From NCBI GenBank assembly GCA_965231905.1, contig CBDDOO010000002.1, positions 806,001-870,000 on the forward strand: a DNA stretch of 64,000 nt, given 5' to 3'. Each line of letters starts with the position of its first letter. The first letter of the stretch is position 1. Positions 57,729 to 64,000 of the stretch are shown piece after piece. Under the pieces are notes generated by a model, which had not been told where the DNA came from, did not search any database, and saw only the letters and a list, made by a program, of their open reading frames with translations. Source of the stretch: G963663315 sp965231905. GTDB taxonomy: Bacteria > Pseudomonadota > Gammaproteobacteria > Arenicellales > Poriferihabitantaceae. Both the position numbers and the translations under genes were made by a program.

Positions 57729-58397
57729 ATGTCATTAGGACTGGTTGGGAAAAAAATCGGGATGACCCGCGTCTTCACGGAAGAGGGAAGGTCCCGGCCG
57801 GTTACGGTGATCGAGGTTTTGCCGAACCGGGTCACACAAATCAGGACCCGGGATAACGATGGTTACGACGGGCTCCAGGTTACCACGGGAGAACGGCGCG
57901 CCAGCCGGGTCAGCAAGGCCATGAAAGGTCATTTTTCCAGGGCGGGGGCGCGGCCTGGCAGAGGGGTCTGGGAGTTTCGGCTCGATGACGCGGTTGCGGT
58001 CAACCCCGGGACCGAGTTGACGGTCAGCCTGTTTTGCGAGGGGCAGAAGGTGGATGTGTCCGGGCGAACCATCGGCAAGGGGTTTGCGGGAGTTATGAAA
58101 CGTCATGGTTATGGCGGTGGCCGCGCTACCCACGGCAACTCGAAAGCGCACAGGCTCGGTGGTTCCATCGGAAATGCGCAGGACCCGGGCCGGGTTTTCA
58201 AGGGCAAGAAAATGGCGGGGCACATGGGCGCCGTGAAAGCCGTTCAGCAGAACCTGGATGTGGTCAGGGTTGATGAGGCCAGGAACATTATTTTGATTGC
58301 GGGTTCGATTCCGGGCTCCAGGGGCGCCGATGTCATCATTTGCCCGGCAGTCAAGTCTGACGGGTTGCTGAATGTGCCAGCCGGACAGGCGGCCTGA
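57729..58397 (+). CDS. rplC: 50S ribosomal protein L3
   Basis: 222 residues starting MSLGLVGKKIGMTRVFTEEG, with the methylatable-Gln region GNAQDPGRVFKGKKMAGHMG. Binds near the peptidyl transferase centre. Confidence 0.98.
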   Translation: MSLGLVGKKIGMTRVFTEEGRSRPVTVIEVLPNRVTQIRTRDNDGYDGLQVTTGERRASRVSKAMKGHFSRAGARPGRGVWEFRLDDAVAVNPGTELTVSLFCEGQKVDVSGRTIGKGFAGVMKRHGYGGGRATHGNSKAHRLGGSIGNAQDPGRVFKGKKMAGHMGAVKAVQQNLDVVRVDEARNIILIAGSIPGSRGADVIICPAVKSDGLLNVPAGQAA

Positions 58398-58406
58398 GGA
58401 GAAACA

Positions 58407-59066
58407 ATGGCTATCCAATTAAAAGTGAATTCATCGGTTGAGCCCGATTCCGCGGAGGTGGTGGAATTGTCTGAAGATAATTTTGGTGTGGATTTCAACG
58501 AATCACTGATTCATCAGGTTGTCGTCGCTTATCAGGCAGGCGGGCGCAGCGGTACGCGCGCTCAAAAGAACCGGGCCGCGGCCCGTGGAGGCAGCGCCAA
58601 ACCCTGGAGGCAAAAAGGCACGGGCCGGGCACGGGCAGGAACAATCCGGAGCCCGATTTTTACCGGGGGCGGACGCGCGTTTCCGCTGTCGACCCGGGAT
58701 TTCTCCCGGAAGGTCAACAAGAAGATGTATCGCGCGGCGATGCGTTCCATCCTGTCGGAGTTGAATCGTCAGGAAAGACTGGTTGTGGTTGACTCGATGG
58801 CGATGGATACCCCTGCAACCGGTTCTCTTGTTCAGGCGCTGAAAGGACTGGACGCCGACCGGGCGTTGATTGTGCTCCCGGACAACGACCGGAATGTCGA
58901 ACTGTCCGCCCGTAATCTGCAGTCAGTCAGTGTATGCACCAGCCGCAGTATTGACCCGGTCAGTCTGATCAGCCATCCCAAAGTGGTGATTACCGCAGAC
59001 GCGGCTCGCAGTATTGACGAGATACTGTCCGGCAAGTCTGCAAGCGGCATGGAGGCGGGATCATGA
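58407..59066 (+). CDS. rplD: 50S ribosomal protein L4
   Basis: 219 residues, slightly longer than usual at the N-terminus. The tunnel loop segment KPWRQKGTGRARAGTIRSP is intact, without macrolide-resistance changes that I can see. Overlaps rplW by four bases. Confidence 0.97.
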   Translation: MAIQLKVNSSVEPDSAEVVELSEDNFGVDFNESLIHQVVVAYQAGGRSGTRAQKNRAAARGGSAKPWRQKGTGRARAGTIRSPIFTGGGRAFPLSTRDFSRKVNKKMYRAAMRSILSELNRQERLVVVDSMAMDTPATGSLVQALKGLDADRALIVLPDNDRNVELSARNLQSVSVCTSRSIDPVSLISHPKVVITADAARSIDEILSGKSASGMEAGS

Positions 59067-59398
59067 ATACCCGAACAATCAGCGCTCCTTCGAGAGTCAG
59101 TGAGGAGCGTTTGTATCAGATCATCCTGAAACCGGTGATCTCCGAAAAGACGACATTGGTAGCGGACCAATATCGGCAGATCGTATTCCAGGTCAGGACG
59201 GATGCGCGCAAGAATGAAATACGGCTGGCGGTTGAGAAATTGTTTGAGGTCAAGGTTAAAAACGTACAGGTAGTGAATGTGCGGGGAAAAATGAAGCGAC
59301 ATGGCCGGGCCGCCGGTGTCCGAAACAACTGGAAGAAGGCTTATGTCTGTCTGGAGGAAGGACAGGACATTGATTTCATGAGTATGGCGGGAGCCTGA
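59063..59398 (+). CDS. rplW: 50S ribosomal protein L23
   Basis: 111 residues with LYQIILKPVISEKTTLVADQ and VKNVQVVNVRGKMKRHGR. Forms the trigger factor and SRP docking site at the tunnel exit. The first 12 or so residues are a little longer than usual. Confidence 0.97.
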   Translation: MNTRTISAPSRVSEERLYQIILKPVISEKTTLVADQYRQIVFQVRTDARKNEIRLAVEKLFEVKVKNVQVVNVRGKMKRHGRAAGVRNNWKKAYVCLEEGQDIDFMSMAGA

Positions 59399-59435
59399 TT
59401 GTCGGGCACACGCAAGACAGAAAAACAGTAACGAT

Positions 59436-60260
59436 ATGGCGCTAGCAAAACAAAAACCAACGACTCCGGGCCGCAGAAGCATGGTCAAGGTGGTGTCCCC
59501 TGAACTGTACAAGGGCAAACCATATCAACCCTTGCTTGCGCCCAAGACGGCTATTGATGGTCGCAACAACAAGGGGCGCATTACTGTCAGACATCGCGGC
59601 GGAGGTCACAAGCGTCATTACCGCCTGATTGATTTCAAGCGTGACAAGGATGGAATTGCGGCAACCGTCAAGCGGATCGAGTATGATCCCAACCGCAGCG
59701 CCCATATCGCGTTACTGGTTTACAAGGATGGCGAACATCGATACATGATCGCGCCCAGGGGTATTTCGGTTGGAGACACCGTGATGTCCGGGTCAGGCTG
59801 CGGCTACAACGTCGGCAACAGTATGCCGTTGAAAAGCATGCCGGTCGGCTCCGTTGTGCATTGTCTTGAACTGAAGCCGGGGAAAGGGGCGCAGATTGCC
59901 AGGTCGGCAGGCGCCGCTGTTCAATTCGTCGGCAAGGAAGGAGCGTATGCCCAGCTTCGGTTGCGTTCCGGAGAGATGCGCAGGGTTCGCCTCGAGTGCC
60001 GCGCGACCATCGGTCAGGTGGGCAACTCCGAGAACAGTCTGCGCAAGCTCGGCAAGGCCGGCGCAAAACGCTGGAGAGGATTTCGGCCTACCGTACGCGG
60101 GGTGGCTATGAATCCGGTTGATCATCCGCATGGCGGTGGAGAAGGCCGCACATCGGGTGGCCGCGCCCCCTGTACTCCCTGGGGTGTTCCGACCAAGGGT
60201 TACAGAACACGTTCCAATAAACGTACTTCATCAATGATTATTCGCAGGCGGAAGAAATAG
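59436..60260 (+). CDS. rplB: 50S ribosomal protein L2
   Basis: 274 residues, standard length. ITVRHRGGGHKRHYRLIDFKR and the functional-site segment VDHPHGGGEGRTSGGR near the C-terminus are intact. Confidence 0.99.
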   Translation: MALAKQKPTTPGRRSMVKVVSPELYKGKPYQPLLAPKTAIDGRNNKGRITVRHRGGGHKRHYRLIDFKRDKDGIAATVKRIEYDPNRSAHIALLVYKDGEHRYMIAPRGISVGDTVMSGSGCGYNVGNSMPLKSMPVGSVVHCLELKPGKGAQIARSAGAAVQFVGKEGAYAQLRLRSGEMRRVRLECRATIGQVGNSENSLRKLGKAGAKRWRGFRPTVRGVAMNPVDHPHGGGEGRTSGGRAPCTPWGVPTKGYRTRSNKRTSSMIIRRRKK

Positions 60261-60262
60261 CC

Positions 60263-60532
60263 ATGCCCCGTTCAATTAGAAAAGGTCCTTTTGTCGACCA
60301 CCATCTGTGGACAAAAGTTGAAAGAGCCAGAGCAGAAAATTCACGCAAGCCGATCAAGACATGGTCACGGCGCTCCATGATCATGCCGGAGTTCGTGGGC
60401 CTGACCATTGCCGTGCACAATGGCCGACAGCATGTACCGATTCTGGTCAATGAAAACATGGTGGGTCACAGGCTTGGCGAGTTTGCGCCGACGCGCACTT
60501 ATCGCGGACATGTGGCCAACAAGAAATCGTAG
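60263..60532 (+). CDS. rpsS: 30S ribosomal protein S19
   Basis: 89 residues: MPRSIRKGPFVDHHLWTKVE start and VGHRLGEFAPTRTYRGH end. Starts two bases after rplB stops. Confidence 0.98.
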   Translation: MPRSIRKGPFVDHHLWTKVERARAENSRKPIKTWSRRSMIMPEFVGLTIAVHNGRQHVPILVNENMVGHRLGEFAPTRTYRGHVANKKS

Positions 60533-60552
60533 CGCAAATCGTATAGAAAATC

Positions 60553-60906
60553 ATGCAAGCCAGGTCAGTAGCAAAATATGTCAGGTTGTCAGCGCAGAAA
60601 TGTCGTCTGGTGGCTGATCAGATCCGGTCTCTCTCGGTTGAACAGGCATTCGAGGTGCTTTCTTTCAGCAATAGAAAAGCGGCGGTTCCATTGAAAAAAG
60701 CGCTCAATTCAGCGATTGCAAACGCGGAGCACAACGAAGGCGCGGATATTGATGACCTTTGGGTAAACCAGGTGATGGTCGATGAGGCGCCTGTTATCAA
60801 GCGATTCCGGGCCCGGGCGAAAGGCCGCGGCACCCGAATCCTGAAGAGGAACTGCCATATCACCCTGAGCGTCAGTGACGAGCCCGGAGCCAGGGCGAAA
60901 AGCTGA
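60553..60906 (+). CDS. rplV: 50S ribosomal protein L22
   Basis: 117 residues; KYVRLSAQKCRLVADQIRS and the beta-hairpin RFRARAKGRGTRILKRNCHIT lining the exit tunnel. Typical proteobacterial L22 is about 110 residues. Confidence 0.98.
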   Translation: MQARSVAKYVRLSAQKCRLVADQIRSLSVEQAFEVLSFSNRKAAVPLKKALNSAIANAEHNEGADIDDLWVNQVMVDEAPVIKRFRARAKGRGTRILKRNCHITLSVSDEPGARAKS

Positions 60907-60944
60907 TTTCAGCAAAACAGAAATATACAAAAGAAGTATAAATA

Positions 60945-61634
60945 ATGGGCCAAAAAGTACAACCAAACGGCATTCGCCTCGGTATCGTGAAGGACTGGAG
61001 CGCGAAATGGTACGCGAACAATTCCAATTACGCGAAAATACTGGCGAGCGATCTCAAAATCAGGGCATACCTGACCAAAAAACTGTCGAACGCGGCGGTC
61101 AGTAAAATTGCCATTGATCGCCCTGCCCAGAACCTGAACGTGACCATTTTTACGGCGCGTCCGGGAATTGTGATTGGCAAGAAGGGTGAAGACATCGAGA
61201 AACTTCGATTTGCGCTGGCCCGATTGAATGGCAGCCCGGTTCAGGTTGCGGTTGAGGAAATTCGCAAGCCCGAGCTGGACGCCAAACTGGTCGCTGAAAA
61301 TATATGCCAGCAACTGGAGAAAAGAATCATGTTTCGCCGCGCCATGAAGCGCGCGGTGCAAAACTCCATGAGACTCGGCGCTCAAGGTGTCAAGATCATG
61401 CTTTCAGGGCGTCTCAACGGGGCTGAAATAGCGCGTACCGAGTGGTATCGGGAAGGTCGGGTGCCATTGCATACGTTGCGGGCCGATATTGATTACGGTG
61501 TTCACGAGGCGCTCACCACTTATGGAATTATTGGTGTGAAAGTATGGATATTCAAGGGTGAGATTCTCAAGGAGGAAAAAGTCGAAACCTCCACGTCAAA
61601 GGCGGTCACTGAACCCAAAACAGAAGTTGTATAG
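60945..61634 (+). CDS. rpsC: 30S ribosomal protein S3
   Basis: 229 residues: MGQKVQPNGIRLGIVKDW, the KH domain GIVIGKKGEDIEKLR, and IDYGVHEALTTYGIIGVKVW. Part of the mRNA entry-site helicase. Confidence 0.98.
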   Translation: MGQKVQPNGIRLGIVKDWSAKWYANNSNYAKILASDLKIRAYLTKKLSNAAVSKIAIDRPAQNLNVTIFTARPGIVIGKKGEDIEKLRFALARLNGSPVQVAVEEIRKPELDAKLVAENICQQLEKRIMFRRAMKRAVQNSMRLGAQGVKIMLSGRLNGAEIARTEWYREGRVPLHTLRADIDYGVHEALTTYGIIGVKVWIFKGEILKEEKVETSTSKAVTEPKTEVV

Positions 61635-61636
61635 AC

Positions 61637-62050
61637 ATGCTCCAGCCAAAAAGAACAAGATTCCGCAAACAGCATAAAGGCCGAAACCGCGGCCTCGCTA
61701 CCCGCGGCAACCGTATCAGCTTCGGTGAGTTCGGCCTTCAATCGGCTACTCGCGGGCGCCTGACCGCGCGCCAGATCGAAGCGGGGCGCCGCGCCATTAC
61801 CCGCCATGTCAAACGGGGCGGAAGAATCTGGATCCGCGTTTTCCCGGACAAACCGGTCTCGAAAAAACCGCTTGAGGTTCGCATGGGCAAGGGTAAGGGT
61901 AATCCGGAGTTCTGGGTGGCGCTGATTCAACCAGGCGCCATGTTATATGAAATCGAAGGGGTGCCTGAAAAGTTGGCGCAGGAAGCGTTTCGCCTGGCCA
62001 GCGCCAAATTGCCGCTCCAGACTAATTTTGCGCGACGTCAGGTGGGCTGA
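61637..62050 (+). CDS. rplP: 50S ribosomal protein L16
   Basis: 137 residues starting MLQPKRTRFRKQHKGRNRGL, with RGGRIWIRVFPDKPVSKKP and MGKGKGNPEFWVA. Its stop shares a base with the rpmC start. Confidence 0.98.
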   Translation: MLQPKRTRFRKQHKGRNRGLATRGNRISFGEFGLQSATRGRLTARQIEAGRRAITRHVKRGGRIWIRVFPDKPVSKKPLEVRMGKGKGNPEFWVALIQPGAMLYEIEGVPEKLAQEAFRLASAKLPLQTNFARRQVG

Positions 62051-62283
62051 TGAAAGCATCAGAATTAAGAAACAAGTCCCGGGAAGACCTCATGCAGGAG
62101 TTGATCGCCCTGCGTAAAGAGCAGTTTAACCTGCGTATGCAGCGCGGGGCCGGTCAACTGGCAAACCCGGCCCGATTTCGTTTCGTGCAAAAGGATATTG
62201 CGCGAATCAAAACCGTCCTCAATGAAAAGCCTTCGCGACCACGATCCGGTCAGACAGCAGATGAATCAGTGACAAATCAATGA
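62050..62283 (+). CDS. rpmC: 50S ribosomal protein L29
   Basis: 77 residues: MKASELRNKSREDLMQELIALRKEQFNLRMQ and the second helix NPARFRFVQKDIARIKTVL. It is about a dozen residues longer than usual, with a polar C-terminal tail (PRSGQTADESVTNQ). Overlaps both neighbours. Confidence 0.97.
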   Translation: MKASELRNKSREDLMQELIALRKEQFNLRMQRGAGQLANPARFRFVQKDIARIKTVLNEKPSRPRSGQTADESVTNQ

Positions 62284-62549
62284 ACACACAAACCGATCAA
62301 GAAGTAACCAAACGGCAAATTGAAGGCAATGTTGTCTCTGTTGCGAATGACAAGAGTATTACTGTGCTGGTTGAGAGGAAGGTGAAGCATCCGCTGTACA
62401 AGAAATATATCCGCAGGTCTACCAGATTGCATGCTCATGACGAAAACAACGAGTGCAAAACAGGGGACACGGTGCGGGTCGAGGCCTGTCGTCCGGTCTC
62501 GAAAACCAAATGCTGGCGCCTGGTTGCGGTGGTTGCCAGGGCCGTCTGA
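62280..62549 (+). CDS. rpsQ: 30S ribosomal protein S17
   Basis: 89 residues with IEGNVVSVANDKSITVLVERKVKHPLY and ACRPVSKTKCWRLV. ATGA overlap with rpmC. Confidence 0.98.
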   Translation: MNTQTDQEVTKRQIEGNVVSVANDKSITVLVERKVKHPLYKKYIRRSTRLHAHDENNECKTGDTVRVEACRPVSKTKCWRLVAVVARAV

Positions 62550-62573
62550 TCAAGGTACAGGAGAGATAAGGCG

Positions 62574-62942
62574 ATGATTCAGATGCAGTCAATGATGTCG
62601 GTAGCCGACAACAGCGGCGCCAAACGGGTAATGTGTATCAAGGTATTGGGCGGCTCAAAGCGGAGGTACGCCGGCATTGGCGACATTGTGAAAATCACCA
62701 TAAAGGAAGCGTTGCCTAACAGCAGGGTGAAAAAGGGAGATGTTTATGATGCCGTTATCGTCAGGACCAGAAGCGGTGTTCGTCGACCCGATGGCTCATT
62801 GATCCGGTTCGACAAGAATTCGGCTGTGTTGCTGAACGCTTCCCATCAGCCCGTCGGCACCCGAATATTTGGCCCTGTGACCCGGGAGCTCCGATCAGAG
62901 AAATTCATGCGAATTATTTCCCTGGCGCCGGAAGTCCTGTGA
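62574..62942 (+). CDS. rplN: 50S ribosomal protein L14
   Basis: 122 residues, exact family length: MIQMQSMMSVADNSGAKRVMCIKVLGGSKRRYAGIGD-type start (residues 1-37) and GTRIFGPVTRELR. Confidence 0.98.
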   Translation: MIQMQSMMSVADNSGAKRVMCIKVLGGSKRRYAGIGDIVKITIKEALPNSRVKKGDVYDAVIVRTRSGVRRPDGSLIRFDKNSAVLLNASHQPVGTRIFGPVTRELRSEKFMRIISLAPEVL

Positions 62943-62979
62943 TAAAGAATTTGAGGAAATGATCCCGAGGACCTGAGCA

Positions 62980-63300
62980 ATGAGAAGAATAAAAAAAGGC
63001 GACGATGTCATTGTTATCTGCGGGCGCGACAAAGGCAAACGCGGAAACGTTTTGAAGACGCTGGATAACGACCGTGTCCTGGTTGACAATGTCAACCTCG
63101 TTAAACGTCATACCAAAGGCAACCCGAATACCGGGGAAACCGGGGGTATCCTGGAAAAAGAAGCCTCTATCGCGTTGTCAAACATCGCCTTGTATAACCC
63201 GGTTACCAAAAAGGGTGAAAGAGTCGGATTCAAAAGACTGGAAGACGGCAGGAAAGTCCGTTACTTCAAATCGAACAATGAAGTAGTGGATCTTGCATAA
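62980..63300 (+). CDS. rplX: 50S ribosomal protein L24
   Basis: 106 residues: KKGDDVIVICGRDKGKRG (KOW motif) and KRHTKGNPNTGETGGILEKE. Assembly initiator of the 50S subunit. Confidence 0.98.
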   Translation: MRRIKKGDDVIVICGRDKGKRGNVLKTLDNDRVLVDNVNLVKRHTKGNPNTGETGGILEKEASIALSNIALYNPVTKKGERVGFKRLEDGRKVRYFKSNNEVVDLA

Positions 63301-63336
63301 CTTGATGACTGATCAGAATAGAATATTGATACGCAA

Positions 63337-63876
63337 ATGGCCAGATTGCTCGAAAAGTACAGAACTGAAATAGCGCCGAAACTCCAACAGGAGTTTTCGT
63401 TCAAGAGTGTAATGGAGGTGCCCCGCATCACAAAAATCACCTTGAACATGGGGCTTGGCGAGGCGGTCGCAAACAAGAACGTGCTGCAAAGCGCCGCGGC
63501 CGACCTGGAAAAGATTTGCGGTCAGAAGCCCGTAATTACCAGAGCGAAAAAGTCGGAAGCGGCATTCAAGATACGCGAGGGCTGGGCCGTTGGCGCCAAG
63601 GTAACGTTGCGGCGGGCGCGTATGTATGAATTTCTCGACCGGTTGATTTCTGTCGCTATTCCGCGCATCCGGGATTTTCGGGGACTCCCCGGAAAATCCT
63701 TTGACGGGCGGGGGAATTACGCATTTGGCCTGAAAGAACAGATCGTTTTTCCGGAAGTCGATTATGACCATATAGATGCCCTGCGTGGTCTGGATATCTG
63801 CATTACTACATCGGCGAAAACCGATAAACAGGCGGCGGCGTTGCTGCGCGAATTCAAATTCCCGATCAAGAGTTGA
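63337..63876 (+). CDS. rplE: 50S ribosomal protein L5
   Basis: 179 residues: MARLLEKYRTEIAPKLQQEF start, ITLNMGLGEA, RAKKSEAAFKIREGWAVGAK and FPEVDYDHIDALRGLDI. Binds 5S rRNA. Confidence 0.98.
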   Translation: MARLLEKYRTEIAPKLQQEFSFKSVMEVPRITKITLNMGLGEAVANKNVLQSAAADLEKICGQKPVITRAKKSEAAFKIREGWAVGAKVTLRRARMYEFLDRLISVAIPRIRDFRGLPGKSFDGRGNYAFGLKEQIVFPEVDYDHIDALRGLDICITTSAKTDKQAAALLREFKFPIKS

Positions 63877-63879
63877 GAC

Positions 63880-64000
63880 ATGGCGAAGAAATCAATGGTA
63901 GCTCGAGAAGTAAAACGCAGAAAACTGATTGAGGCGCATGCTGCAAGGCGTCAGGAACTGGCAACCCGGATCAGAGACCGGAAAACCGACTCTGAAGATC
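63880..64000 (+). CDS. rpsN: 30S ribosomal protein S14, 3' partial
   Basis: The start MAKKSMVAREVKRRKLIEAH is the C-minus (zinc-free) proteobacterial S14. The gene begins three bases after rplE and is cut by the window edge after 40 codons. Confidence 0.95.
   Translation, partial: MAKKSMVAREVKRRKLIEAHAARRQELATRIRDRKTDSED

Overview
The window is a bacterial chromosome segment that reads as a gammaproteobacterium. The evidence is gene order: map/rpsB-tsf-frr-uppS-cdsA-dxr-rseP-bamA-skp-lpxD-fabZ-lpxA-lpxB-rnhB-dnaE, and birA-coaX-SPOR protein-tRNA cluster-secE-nusG-rplKAJL-rpoBC-rpsLG-fusA-tuf-S10/spc, both of which are gammaproteobacterial arrangements. Lipid A genes, BamA, Skp and a TonB-dependent receptor show a Gram-negative envelope. 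No species can be named from the sequence alone.

Layout. 1-1476 (+): tatB (5' cut by the window) and tatC. 1486-8518 (-): a TonB-dependent receptor, an AmgK-type sugar kinase, glnD and map. 8752-25988 (+): translation factors and isoprenoid, phospholipid, envelope and lipid A genes, ending in rnhB-dnaE. 25972-29246 (+): a fused pabB-pabC, a TauE/SafE permease and a CmoA-like methyltransferase. 29259-36202 (-): ilvD and ispG, separated by an accessory island (about 31.28-34.73 kb) with a zeta-toxin-like kinase, a small partner ORF, and an NgoMIV-like restriction enzyme with an amino-methyltransferase. 36241-38539 (+): birA, coaX and a SPOR protein. 38627-40004: a complete IS1202/ISDol1-like insertion sequence with 16-bp target duplications. 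40091-40850: five tRNA genes (Thr, Tyr, Gly, Thr, Trp). 40909-64000 (+): secE-nusG, rplK-A-J-L, rpoB-C, the str operon and the S10/spc ribosomal protein genes, cut in rpsN at the right end.

Most of the window is core housekeeping DNA whose genes are packed with overlapping or nearly touching ends. The accessory material is at two places. The island lies between two about 207-bp direct repeats, and each repeat carries the first ten codons and the upstream leader of ilvD. This geometry suggests integration by homologous recombination at ilvD, and it places the restriction-modification genes downstream of a duplicated ilvD leader. The insertion sequence sits directly upstream of a good promoter for the tRNA cluster.

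Departures from the usual gammaproteobacterial plan: pyrH is missing between tsf and frr; the second tuf gene is missing between tRNA-Thr and tRNA-Trp; TatB has a histone H1-like Lys/Ala tail and S2 a charged C-terminal extension; and the CmoA-like protein appears to lack the arginine that binds the carboxylate of carboxy-SAM. These family assignments rest on remembered motifs and gene order, not on database searches.
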